Position numbers and translations under genes: made by a program. A stretch of DNA of 64,000 nt from Helichrysum umbraculigerum (Eukaryota; Streptophyta; Magnoliopsida; Asterales; Asteraceae), in assembly GCA_949592205.1 (NCBI GenBank), contig CATIUR010000002.1, positions 134,676,090 to 134,740,089 of the forward strand, in the 5' to 3' direction. Below, piece by piece: positions 53,656 to 64,000 of this stretch; within the stretch, counting starts at the first letter, position 1; each line of letters begins with the position of its first letter. Under the pieces are notes generated by a model. It did not search any database. It saw only the letters and a program-made list of their open reading frames with translations, and was not told the DNA's origin.

Positions 53656-54800
53656 TATTGTGACACAAATTATTTATTTTTTATACGTGACTAAAAGATT
53701 CATTCACATAATATGGTCACACTATTAACACTTTTGGCCATTGATTGCTTAACTCGTTGTGTGACTAAATATTACAAAACGTCACACAAACAAAAAATTC
53801 ACGTGACCATTTGATGAACAATGGTTACACAACATACACATTTACTTGATTTTAAGCCGCATATGGTCACACTTTTTAATACTTTTGGCCATTTTTTGCT
53901 TAATTGTATGTGACTAAATCTCCATAAAAAACATGCACTGTATGACTAAATATTACAAAATGCCAAACAAACTTAAAATTCATGTGGCCATTGTATGAAC
54001 AATTGTCACACAAAATACACATTTACTTGACTTTAAAAAGCATATGGCCACACTAATTAACACTTTTGGTCACTTTTTGCTTAATTGTATGTGACTAATT
54101 CCCCCAAAAAACATGCGTTGTGTGACTAAATATTACAAAACGCCACACAAACATATAATTCATGTGGCCATTGGATGAGCAATAGTCACATAATAAACAC
54201 ATTTACTTGTCTTTAAAAAGTATATGGTCACACTTATTAAAACTTTTTGCCACTTTATGATTAATTGTATGTGACTAAATCACCAAAAAAAACAATCGTT
54301 GTGTGACTTAATCATCGCAAAGGCCACATATATTATATATTCATGTGGCCAAAGGACGGACAATAGTCACACAAAATACACGCTTACTTGATTATACCAA
54401 TCATATGGTCACACTCATTAACAGTATTGGCCACTTTTTACTTAATTGTATGTGACTAATTCCCTAAAAATACATTCGTTGTGTGACTAAATAATCACAA
54501 ATGCCACATCTATTGTATATTTATGTAGCCAAAGGACAAACAATAGCTATTCTCAAAAACTGCTCGTGTGACTATAAAGTGTTTACGGTCACTAAAACTG
54601 ATTAAACCAAAATAAAGTTCCACCCAATTAGTCACTTATTTTATGGTTTTGGTTACAGATTTTAAATGGATACGACCACTAACTCGCTAATGTCACCGTA
54701 TGTACCCTATGGTCGCTCGACCTTTCGTCACACCTACGTTAAAAAACCAAGTGTGACTGTATGCATATCGTCACACTTTTTTGGTGTAACGAAATCACAA
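53656..54800. repeat. Right subterminal repeats of the CACTA element
   Basis: Repeated TGTGACTAAAT, GTCACAC(A/T) and CATGTGGCCA words, in units of about 125 bp (near 53700, 53870, 54045, 54225 and 54400). This is the counterpart of 40369-41660. Confidence 0.8.
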
Positions 54801-54816
54801 TTTTGTTCTAGTGTTG

Positions 54817-55542
54817 GAGTTTCCCATGGATTTTATTGAGGGAGCTATAGGCCGTGTGGGATACACAGGTGATAGACGAGGACGTCAATTACAGAAGCCT
54901 CTGGTTATTGGACAATGGAGGTTTCTATGGCACGTGATCGTCATGGTTTTTGCACCAAAGAAGGGAGGTTTCGATGAGTTAAGCCCTGCCCTTGTATCAG
55001 CCATACTGTCCCTGGTTTATAACAAACCATACAGTTTTTGTGATTACATTTTTGGAGAGCTGGCTAGACAGATTTCGGGTTCTGTCAGATCACGGTTTCT
55101 AGTTTACCCGCATTTTTGTATGCTGATCATTCGAGCTCGTCTGCCAGAGCTTGCTATTCCTGAGCCACACTTGCGTGTAGATACTATTGGGCTCGGAGGG
55201 TACAATGCTATGTTTTTGCAGACTGTGAGAAAGGAAGGGGTAGTTAAGCCTGAGGAGAGAAATCTTTTTCGGTATATCGTCGATCCTACTTATCTGACGC
55301 CACCAAATCATGGTTGGCTAGCTGCTACTGCTGCTGTTCCAGAACTTGTAGCTGATGTGGGTCATGCTGAAGGTCCACAAGAGCTTCTGGAGGATGTTTT
55401 GGAACAACCTGGACATGCTGGGGAACAGGTGAACCCAGATGTTGCTGAACAGGTGATGCAGGAGGTGCTAGGTCATAATGACGAGGCACAAGATCCCGAA
55501 CTGAGGGAAATTGATCTGTTCTTTGAGATTGCACCGGAACAG
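54817..55542 (+). pseudogene. Envelope-like gene of A, exon 1 (right part)
   Basis: Continues exactly in the frame of 40043-40348 after one TSD copy is removed. 242 open codons: EFPMDFIEGAIGRVGYTGD, RFLWHVIVMVF, a conserved block LVYNKPYSFCDYIFGELARQ, SRFLVYPHFCML, shared with the D protein (SKFIFDGMLRN..FLMYPRFVQL), then an acidic EQ-rich tail. It ends at the donor CAG|GTATTA (intron 1, 55543-55700, phase 0). No stop is present in this part. The function of the family is unknown. Confidence 0.7.
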
Positions 55543-55700
55543 GTATTATTTCCATTATATAATATTATAGATACTTAGTTGATAGATTACTTTTATTAAT
55601 CATGTAGTATAATATTATTATATATCTATACTGATATTAGATATTTAGTTAATTGGATAATGTTTCTGATTATAAAATATAAATATCATTATATGAACAG

Positions 55701-56214
55701 GAAGCTGAAGCTGAGGTTGTGAACCCAGAGGTTGCAATACCTGAGGGGGAGCAGAGACAGCTAGATGTATAAGTTGTTGTACCGGTTAAGGTATTATATC
55801 TGATTAATCTTAAATATATAAAACTTGTATGATAGAGCTTTACGCTAATCATAAATGTTTAATATATTCAAAATTTAGGATCCTGTTGGATCATCTGGAG
55901 GTCGTGATGGTGAGACGGCTTCAGATGAGGATTCTGAGAATACACCTTCTCCTCCTCCGTCTATTTCTGAAAATAAGAGGAAGGGTAAGAGTATTCTGGA
56001 GGAAGGTCCTGAGGAGGTTGAAACTCCTTTGAGGAAGAGGTCGAGGAATTTGACCATAAGAGAAGGTTAGTATGTTATAAAGTTAGATAATCTTAACTTG
56101 TTGTTTATCAGGAGTTAAACTGAGACAGTTAATTCTGTGACAGTTACTCAGGATACACCGTAGGTCGAGACGGTGATATCGGTAGAGTCTGAACCGATGT
56201 CTGTACTTGCTAAG
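55701..56214 (+). pseudogene. Envelope-like gene of A, exons 2-4 with introns
   Basis: Exon 2 is 55701-55790, exon 3 is 55879-56065 and exon 4 is 56129-56214. Intron 2 (55791-55878) is AAG|GTATTA...TTTAG, phase 0. Intron 3 (56066-56128, 63 bases) is AAG|GTTAGT...GACAG, phase 1. Intron 4 (56215-56318) is AAG|GTAAGA...TTTAG, phase 0. All junctions keep one frame. The peptides are acidic and low in complexity, with a basic ENKRKGKS patch and TPLRKRSRN in exon 3, which could act as a nuclear-localisation-like signal. Stops TAA 55770-55772 and TAG 56161-56163 break exons 2 and 4. Confidence 0.65.
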
Positions 56215-56318
56215 GTAAGAGATATAAGTTTAGTACTACAAGTATTACAAAATTATTAGAGATTGGGACGGAGAAATCTGTAATAATTACTTATTTAATT
56301 TTTGTCTAATGTTTTTAG

Positions 56319-56955
56319 GAGATTGTTGACTTAGTACGTTCGGAGCCGATTCCGACTACTACAGCAAGCACATTTACAGCTGATCTTCTAACGACAGCTT
56401 TGACTCAGCCACTTCCACCGCGTACATTTGAGTCACATGTTGCTTTGCTGACACCACCTGGTCCGACGATCATTCCTATTACTCCTATGACTGATGCTGA
56501 AAGGATTACATCCTTGGAGTTGAAAGTGAAGGAGTTAGAGAAGGTTGTTGCGAGGATTCCAGAGTTGGTTGTGAACAATCTTACTCTAGGACAGCAAGTG
56601 CGTCAGCAGAGTCAAGCTTATAAGACATTGCTGCAGACTCATAATACGTTACTTGATGATTTCACTACCCAGCGACTGAAGCTTGATAACTTAGAACGGT
56701 TGGTGTTGAGAGTTAATTCAGGACAGTCTGCACAGGGGGAGGTATTGGCATATTTGGAGTCGTGCAAGCAGGATGAGCTGAGAAGGAAGAAAGACTCTGA
56801 CAGAGACGATGATCCCAATGCACCGAGTGGTGAGCAGACCGGTCCTTCAAAGACAGGTGAGCAAGCTACGACTCAGGGGGAGTCTGGTGCCGAAGCGAGT
56901 GGTTCTGGAGCTGGTACAAGTACAGATAAGATCGTACCGGTTGATACTGAAGCTG
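56319..56955 (+). pseudogene. Envelope-like gene of A, exon 5
   Basis: 212 open codons. A proline/threonine-rich start is followed by a long helical, probably coiled-coil stretch (AERITSLELKVKELEKVVAR ... LDNLERLVLRVNSGQS, about 56490-56740) and a Ser/Gly/Gln-rich end. At 56956 the donor CTG|GTAAGA (phase 1) precedes a TAG that would end translation only if the intron were kept. Intron 5 is 56956-57578 (623 bases), ending TTTTTCTCTAG. Confidence 0.65.
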
Positions 56956-57578
56956 GTAAGATAGCTTAGTATTAGCATAGTACTGTAATATTTGTAATAA
57001 TTTGTATTGAACAAATGTGAACTTAATATTATTGTGTAAATATATTCGGCTTAAGATTATTATTATTTTAAGTAATATATGTTTTATGTAATTTAAATTT
57101 ATATAATTTGAGTTGAGCGGCGTGTTCCGATTAATATCGGCGGTCAAAATTTTTATATAACAGATGCATTTTTCAGACTTGAGATTGTTATAACTGACAA
57201 GTTAAAAATGTGATAACTAGGTAAATGATATATAATTTAAAGATATAATTGAAAGTTAAGGTTTTGGAAAATATAACAGTTCAATTAAGTCTTGGAAATT
57301 ATATAAGTTAATTAATAGTAAACATAAATGTTTGGTGATATTTCACAAGACATTAGAGTTTAAGTTTAATTAATATTTACTAAGTGTTTGACATAAGACT
57401 TTAGAAATCTTAGTTTGATTCAGAGTAATCAATAAAAGATTTAAAAGTTATATAGAATGCGTTTATATTATTAGGTTTAATAATACAAAAGGATTAATAA
57501 ATAAATTCTTAGATTGGTTCAGGGAAATCAATGAAGAATTTGAATTATTGATATATTTGTATTTATGTTTTTCTCTAG

Positions 57579-58629
57579 GATTGGAAATGCTTCATCTATC
57601 AGATTCAGAAGAAGATCTTTTTGATGAGATAGATGAAGATATTGATTATGATATTGAAGAAGGAGAGTTTAAACTTCCAGAAGATTGGACTGCAGTATTT
57701 GAATCTGTGTTAGATGAAGGTGTTGATCTGGATGCAAATGTAGATGAACATGTTGTGAATCCATCAACGACTGAATTTGTTTTTGTGAATGAACAAGGAG
57801 AATCAGTTATTGATTTAGAAGCCTTTGAGAATGCTTCTGAAGATTCAGATACCGAAATTGAAGAAATTGAGGATAAATACAAACATTTGGTTGGTAATCC
57901 AATGTTTATCCAAGAAATGCTTAAAAAGAAAAAGGAAAAGAAGCCACACATTTTGAAAGAAGTTGATATTACTGGAAAGCGTGTACTTAAAACTGGCATT
58001 ATTGGATGGTATTATGACTCTGATCTGAAGCTCTTCGCGATCAAAAGGTTTGACGGGGTTCAATATTTTGAGAAGAAGCTTGCATTGTTTAGTTCGTTGC
58101 CTCGATATGAGATTCGAGACTTGGCTAGATTAGATATGATTAATCCGAGTAATGATGATTATGCTAAGTATGTTGAGCGTATCATTAGGACTGAGGGATT
58201 ATCTATGAAGTTTTCAAAGATTAAGCCAAGGAAAGAAAAATGATAAAATTGAATGAACTTAGTCAGAGAACAAGAAGAAGAAGAAGAAGAAAGAAGGTAT
58301 ATCCAGCGGTCAAATGTATTAAGCAAATACCTATGAAGACCATGCCTCAGAATATTTTGGGAAAATTGAAATATTGGGGGGTAGATGCTGGAACAGGAGA
58401 AGCCTTTATGATTGAAGCTGATGATGATTATCCTGATGGCGAAAAAGAGATTCTCCGTGTTTATGATCACAGACACCTGATGAGTTTGTCAAAGGCAGAT
58501 CTGATTATGTTATACAAGAACAAGATCGCTTCTACTTTTGAATGGGGTGATTTAGCACGAGATTATCACAGGATGGTTAAAACATGCATCAAGCTTAAAA
58601 TTTTTGCAGGTAGTAAGATTTACTCTTGA
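57579..58629 (+). pseudogene. Envelope-like gene of A, exon 6 (conserved C-terminal module)
   Basis: Joined to exon 5 in phase 1 it reads GLEMLHLSDSEEDLFDEIDE, a very acidic region, then VGNPMFIQEMLKKKKEKKP and a GIIGWYYDSDLKLFAIKRFDG block. A one-base loss in an A run near 58238 ends the frame at TGA 58241-58243; the next frame (from 58240) continues with an arginine/lysine cluster and VYDHRHLMSLSKADLIMLYKNKI up to TGA 58627-58629. The last part resembles WWRSFKDLVKRLSRVDVIRMYDLGI near the C-terminus of the D ORF, so both elements share this module. The first ATG in this exon (57587) could alternatively start a separate protein. Confidence 0.6.
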
Positions 58630-58671
58630 AAACCAAAGGCAATATGAAGATAAAGACGCTAGAGCTATGGT

Positions 58672-58681
58672 CAAGGGGGAG
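58672..58681 (+). promoter_or_regulatory. Polypurine tract of element A
   Basis: CAAGGGGGAG lies two bases before the 3' LTR. Confidence 0.8.
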
Positions 58682-58683
58682 TA

Positions 58684-59268
58684 TGTTGAAACATAGTTTG
58701 TGACAACAGATCTAGCTTGAAATAGGACTGGTGTAATTATTTTCATGTTTGTACATTGGTTTAGATTTGTAAATGAATATTTGTTTTGTTAGTAATATTC
58801 GTTAAATATATTATTGTGTTAAAGTTAGACGAATGTTAAATACGAAATAAACATACGTTTGGTGGGAGTCGAGTTCTCAAGTCGTAGCGAGTTGAGCTGC
58901 GAGATGAGAACTGAACTCGCAAAAGGGTCATAATGGTCTTGGTGAGCCGAGTCCATGAGTGGGCTTGGGCTGCGAGTTGGACTCGCAGGCCCATGCGAGC
59001 CGAGACGAGCCGGAACTATTTAAATGTTTTCAATACGTGAAAACTTAATAACTTTTGCCATTCCGATTTCAATATCTGCGAATTGAGAATCCAGAGAAGA
59101 AAAATAACCTAACGGCTAGGCTTTGACGTGTATACGTTTAAAGCTAAGTATTAGTAAACCTAAAACGCGAACTTATTCGTTGTTAGTAAGATAACATCGT
59201 ATTTAGGGATTCCGCACCTTAATACTACAGATAACGAAGTTATCGATCCTAAGGACTAGGGACTTACA
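58684..59268 (+). repeat. 3' LTR of element A
   Basis: 585 bp, pairing with 12242-12826 with about 19 substitutions and no length change by my alignment, followed by the TSD TATTA (59269-59273). Confidence 0.95.
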
Positions 59269-59273
59269 TATTA

Positions 59274-59742
59274 TGACTGCTTGAAGAATTATAGCTGCTA
59301 GTTGTAATATATATAAGTAGTTATGACTGTTTGTGTAATTATAACTGTTAGTATTGTAAAGCAGTTAAAACTATTTAGCCATTTATAGTTATAAATGTCT
59401 AGTCATTTGTGGTTATTACTGTTAGTGTTATTAGGTGGTTAAGACTGTTTATATTATTATGGCGGTTTACATGTTTGATTCGTATATGGAATGTATTTGG
59501 TTTTCATATTCGTAGGATGACTTGTACAGGACTCTATACAATATAAATAGAGATCCTTAGAACCTAGATTATGTTCACGAAATATTTTTAGCATCAAGGT
59601 GTAAGCTCCAATACTCTGTGTATTCGTCTTGTTATTATTAATAAGATTGGAGCTTGTGATTATTACGTGTTTATCAGGTTATTCATATTGCGTTCATAAT
59701 CTTCTTATTATTGTTGAATAATTATTCAGTGAATGTTTAACA
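59274..59742 (+). repeat. 3' LTR of copia D, remainder
   Basis: Continues the D LTR after element A. TTATNACTG-type motifs run to about 59460, then a TATA box ATATAAATAG (59541-59550). A 10-bp perfect inverted repeat follows (AAGCTCCAAT 59603-59612, ATTGGAGCTT 59646-59655) with AATAAG in its loop, probably around the polyadenylation site. The end is placed at CA 59741-59742; 59750 is an alternative. Confidence 0.65.
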
Positions 59743-59789
59743 AGTTGTCAAAGCTTAACTGAAGATCTATAAGGGTTTAATAATATGCA

Positions 59790-60469
59790 TTTATATTACA
59801 TTTCTTAGATATTTAGTTACTTAATTATAAAAATGCCTACCAACATATCATATTGTGAATCTAATTTTTAGAAAATATGTTATAAAAATGCTAAATAAAC
59901 CTACTAATACTTCGAAAATAGTACTTAGCATTTCTTTATGCTTAATTTATTAATACATTTTCCCAATGTACTATCATTTCCCATGTTTTTACACAAAATT
60001 CTCCCCTATTTTTCTATTTTTTATTGTTTTTGGATTATCAATATTTTGAAATAAAACAAAACAAAACAATTTACAACTATCTTAAGCACTCAATATGATC
60101 AAGATTTAATATCTTGAAGTGTGATCAAGCAGTCGATTATTAAGTTTACAGAGACAAGAAAACATATTCCCCCGTAAAAACTAGATTTACAGAAACAGGA
60201 GTAAATTACTCCCCCGTAAACTTAAAACCAGTAATCATATAGCAATCAATTATATAGAAAGTACAAGTAATCACGTGTAATCACACCAAACAAACCAACA
60301 AATCAAAGCAACAAACAGTTAACAAATCATGGCAACACATGAAATCAGCAGATCAAGGGCATGGAGCTTCTGCTAAATGAAGAGTATCAGTCTTGTGTGA
60401 GCAGTTGTTGTCTTGTGTGAGCAGTTGCTGAACCTGTTCCAGCACATAAAATCATGAAAGATTAGCCAG
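59790..60469 (-). other. Remnant of the post-gag noncoding block of E
   Basis: ATGCCTACCAACATATCATATTG..., AAACCTACTAATAC and AATGTACTATCATTTCCCATG match element B at about 15618-15770 in the same order. The TCCCCCGTAAA tracts near 60170 and 60212 correspond to those of B near 15855 and 15895. The part that would hold the palindromes was cut away by D. Confidence 0.65.
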
Positions 60470-63147
60470 AAAGGGATACCCAAGCCTTGCTGGCTTTAGG
60501 TAATCCATCAGTTCCCTCAATGATCACATCAACCAATTTATACGTTTCTCTTAAATCAGGAGAAATTGGTGATGGATTTTTCTAACACCAAACCTTTTTA
60601 ACCTTTGAAACAGATTTTCGCATATCATTCTTTTTCACCTTTGTTGTCGGTAAAGATGTGTGATGTTGAAAATTATTTTGTTTGAAAAAACGTTGCTTTG
60701 GATCAAAATAATCTCTTCTTTGAGCTTTCCAACAATTTCGAATAATATGTCCAAAAACACCACAAAAATAACATTTTCTTCGTTCAATAAAGATCTAAAA
60801 GAAGACACATTTGGATGAAAATGTTGTTTTCTTTTGTCATGAAAACTGTTTGACGATGAGCCGAATGAAAATACATGAGTAGCATTAGTGTGACAACATT
60901 GTGAAGAACAAGATTGCGAAGAATGATTATCAGATTCTGTTTTAGAATCAACAGATGAAGCTTTAACAAAAACAATTGGTTTTTTAAAATTATTTTCACT
61001 TTTTCCTGATTTGCAAGTAGTTTTGGATTTTGAAACTTTTTCTTTGGGATTTTGGACAGAAATTGACCCTTTTCTAAAACTACTTTTTCTGTTGATGTCG
61101 GTTATTCAAAACACTCAGTAGTTATGATAAAGTTTTCTGATCTGACATGTGACTTGTCAACCTTTATCACAACTGGACAATCCTCAACTTCACACAAAGT
61201 ATCATCATCACATGATTTCTTTACCTTCCCAACCCGTTTCTCCTTGGAAATATGAATATCAAACTCAGAATCCTCATCAGATGATGGCATTTGTGAATAA
61301 GATTTTGGAGGAGGAAAAGCATGATAACCAATGCCAGTTTTAGATTTAGTATCCAATCTTTGAGAATGAATAAGGTCATCTAAAACTAGTGAAGATGTTG
61401 TGATATTTGAAAGCTTTCTTTTGAGATCTAAAATTTCAGTTTGAGCTTCAACTTTCTCTTTATTCAACAGTGTTATCTCAGTTAAATAACTATAAATAAC
61501 AACTTGTTGATTCAAAATTTTAACTTTCAAATCATGACGTTCAATGTTTGAAGTCTCAAACTTTTCAAGAAAACGCTTTTCATTTATGATCAAATTCTTG
61601 TTATCACCTTTTAATCTTGTAACATCATCCAAAAGATTCTGAATTTGAGTTTAATATGTGCTAATGAGATCTTGCAAATTAGCACATTTGGAACATAAAG
61701 ATACAAATGAAGAATTATCAACCTTTTCCTCATATGTGGAAGAAATTTCTTGATGATCCTGTGAAAATGCATCACTGTCTGAGCTGGAAGACGTGTCCAC
61801 TTCTGAAATCTGTGCCATAAGAGCTTGATTGGAAAACCCATCTCCAGTAGCACCTCAATCATAGAATTTATCAGTCGTGGTAACTAATGCTTTTGAGGTT
61901 GATGAATTGCTTTTCTCAGATCCAGAAGATGTGGAAGTCGGTTTTGTAAATCCAGGCGCTGGAAGTTTTCCTTTCTCACACTCTCTAGCAAAATGTACCA
62001 AATGTTGACATTTGTAACATTTACTTTGGATTTATCAAAACCCGATCTGCCTCCTAACTTTGTCTTTCTGTTCATTGCATAAATTTCTTGACTTTCCTTG
62101 TTAACATAGCCAGATTCCATTGGAGATCCATTTCCTCAAGATCATCCGGATGGAGATGATCATAGTCCTCTTCAGTTAAGTCAACATTTGCAACTTTCCC
62201 ATAAATAAAATCCTCATATGATGCTAAAAATGCGGTAACAATAGCAGCATGTTCTTCTGTAAGCTTAGATACCTTCTGAGTTGACACTGATGAAGGTACA
62301 TGTCCATAACTAGAATAACTTCCTGCTAAACCACTAAATCCTCCATTAGCACTTCCAAATGATGATGAAAGATGATCTGAAAACAAAGCAGTTGTGGTAT
62401 TTTGAGTGACTTTAGAACTATATAAACTTGGGTCTTGAACATATTGCTGCAACTTTCCAGTTTCTTTCTTTTTTATTGCAATATCATAAACTTGAAGTTT
62501 ATTGATCAAGTCCTCTAGTTCATATGTAGCTAAAGCTTCATCTTCCATCAAAATATCAGCTTTAACATACCATCTGGAAGGTAAACATTCAATAAGCTTT
62601 TCATTAACTTCAAGCATCTCCAACTTCATTATATGCCTTTTTAACTCACTAATCAACTGTGAGTAACAAATAATCAAATCATTGAATGATTCATTTGGCA
62701 TGCAATCACATACATCAAATTGCTTTTTCAAGAGATCTTTCTTGCTGTTCTTCAATTTGTCATTCCCAGCAAACCATTTTGCCATAGCCTCATATAGTTC
62801 GAATGATGTCTCCAATGTTTTCCAACATGCCAAAACATCCTGTGGTAAACTCATAGAGATCAAAGATTTAGCTTTCTTATCATGATCATATTCTTTTCTC
62901 TCATCATCTGATAATAACTTGAGCGGTTTGGGAGGAACTTCATCTCTGTATGTTCCTTCTGCTCAAGGTCGAATGTACTTTTCCGTAATAGGAATCATTA
63001 AATCTGGATCATATAAGGCAATAAAGGATTTAAAATGGTACTTCCAATCATCGTAAACATTTTGGCATAGGAATCTAGGAGGTTTATTTGTAGTTCCCGT
63101 CTCTTGATCATGTTTCATCATGGTTTGAAACTGAGCTAACGGCATTT
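60470..63147 (-). pseudogene. Gag of element E (broken, two zinc knuckles)
   Basis: A large copia gag of about 890 codons in pieces, from ATG 63147 (MPLAQFQTMM). The first piece ends at a TGA near 62963. 62863-62072 carries the UBN2-type capsid (LACWKTLETSFE, LLKKQFDVCDCMPNESFNDLI, LIECLPSRW, YDHLHPDDLEEMDLQWNLAML). After a frameshift near 62090 comes a first knuckle CYKCQHLVHFAREC (61985-62030), then a coiled-coil-like stretch at 61632-61102. A second knuckle CYFCGVFGHIIRNC lies near 60735-60775, and the end GLPKASKAWVSLSG near 60470-60510 matches the gag ends of B and A. Several stops and frameshifts show age. Confidence 0.8.
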
Positions 63148-63189
63148 TGATCTTTAAGAAATTAAGCTTTACCAATGCTGAAATTTACC

Positions 63190-63934
63190 AAGTTCTCAAA
63201 TAGATGCGTATAAGAACAAATACGCAGTTATGCTTAACAATTTCAAGTCTATATGCGTATTTCAGAAAATACGCATCATATACAGTGATGCGAATCTAGG
63301 ACAAGTACCCAGAACCAACGATTCCCACGTAAGTTCAAACTAAATGCGCAAAACAGGCAGTTATTTTCTCAAATACGCAGGTCTAGATGCGCAGAAGATA
63401 CAAATGCACAGGCTTTGTGCGCAGATTCTTCCAAAATCAAAGAAATCACCAAGAACCTTGAATTAAACTATGAGATACGTTGCAATGTGTTCTTATTATG
63501 AAACCGAATCGAATGAGATAGAGAGCAAGTAAATTTACATCTGGAAACAACTTCAATTGAATCGTCAAACTTACGGCTTGAAACACAAACTTAAATTCCT
63601 TTGAAATCAATAAAATTGTTCTGTAATTACTATCACAATCAATCAAACAATCTTCATTGATCCTTGTCGTAACTCTATTGTAATCGATTTATAGCAGAAA
63701 CACCAATATCAACTTTCGTCATCTTTATCCGAACATAAATCCAAATCGAGCACAAAATCACCGTAATTTTACTGTCAAATCACCGTAAAACAAAACATAA
63801 ATACTTAATTCATCTTTGAGATCACTCGATTGAAGTAAACACCAAGTAAACACGTCGAATTATTCTCACAAAGCTTCGGATGAAACAGCGATGATACCAA
63901 AAACACAAAATCACTATCAAGTTCACTTCGATTG
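63190..63934 (-). repeat. Leader of element E with TGCGTATTT/AAATACGCA motif array
   Basis: At 63195-63425 there are ten or more words of the type A(T/A)(A/G)CGCA(G/T) and TGCG(T/C)A(T/G), in both orientations. The rest to the primer site is AT-rich and noncoding. Confidence 0.65.
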
Positions 63935-63946
63935 GCTCTGATACCA
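63935..63946 (-). promoter_or_regulatory. Primer-binding site of element E, initiator tRNA-Met type
   Basis: GCTCTGATACCA on the plus strand, two bases before the LTR. Confidence 0.9.
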
Positions 63947-63948
63947 CA

Positions 63949-64000
63949 TGAAGTCGCCATATCGATCTATAAGTAATTCAATCTTATACCAAATTTTTAG
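63949..64000 (-). repeat. 5' LTR of element E, first 52 bases
   Basis: Begins TGAAGTCGCC on the plus strand next to the primer site and leaves the window. Confidence 0.75.

Larger units (their letters stand above)
59743..64000 (-). mobile_element. Element E: gag-only copia retrotransposon (degenerate, partial)
   Basis: Minus strand: LTR start at 63949 at the window edge, tRNA-Met primer site (63935-63946), motif-rich leader, broken large gag (about 63147-60470) and a post-gag noncoding block like that of B, cut at its 3' end by element D. No pol is seen between gag and the noncoding block, so it is a gag-only relative of B. It is the oldest, outermost layer on this side. Confidence 0.75.

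Noticed and set aside
57548..58243. Stand-alone acidic protein gene starting at 57548 or 57587
   Set aside because: The in-phase junction with exon 5 through GTAAGA...TCTCTAG and the similarity of the following C-terminal block to the D ORF make it better as the last exon of the envelope-like gene; a separate start is kept as an alternative.

Overview
The window is plant nuclear DNA made almost entirely of transposable elements stacked inside one another. It is AT-rich, with LTR retrotransposons primed by plant tRNAs, CACTA, hAT and Stowaway DNA transposons, and spliceosomal introns. The copia elements carry a large extra 'envelope-like' ORF behind pol, of a kind I associate with Asteraceae genomes, so a composite (daisy-family) plant is the best guess; the species cannot be read from the sequence. 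I found no intact ordinary host gene, only two host-like exon fragments inside a CACTA element.

The nest can be peeled using terminal repeats and target-site duplications (TSDs). The outermost layer on the right is E, a minus-strand gag-only copia element (about 59743-64000 and beyond). Its 3' noncoding part is broken by D, a plus-strand copia element (pol 6459-8398, envelope-like ORF 9221-12067, 3' LTR 12114-12241 plus 59274-59742). D was hit by a minus-strand Athila-like Ty3/gypsy element (1-6453). The D 3' LTR was also hit by A, a complete 47-kb-spanning copia element (12242-59268, TSD TATTA).

A was invaded four times: B, a gag-only copia element with identical LTRs (14075-20128, TSD ACTTG); C, a gag-only Ty3/gypsy-like element with 2.9-kb LTRs (27349-36385, TSD TTTTG); a solo LTR related to C (36618-39371, TSD GCTTA); and a 14.5-kb CACTA element (40349-54813, TSD TTG). 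The CACTA element carries a 108-bp tandem array interrupted by a second CACTA-like element (41889-45029, itself holding a Stowaway MITE at 43819-44071) and by a nearly intact hAT element (45914-49677, TSD ATCACATA).

LTR divergence agrees with the layering: A differs at about 19 of 585 positions between its LTRs, C at under ten of about 2920, and B at none that I can find.

Three things stand out. First, the envelope-like gene of A reads as six exons with five GT-AG introns whose phases all match, plus a splice acceptor just before its ATG, while the D homologue is intronless. Second, each retrotransposon family carries its own short CG-containing or AT-rich motif in an array just upstream of the LTR TATA box, often repeated in the leader or the post-pol spacer. 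Third, a noncoding block of about 1.1 kb with paired TGTACTnAGTACA palindromes is shared between the coding element A and the gag-only elements B and, in part, E.
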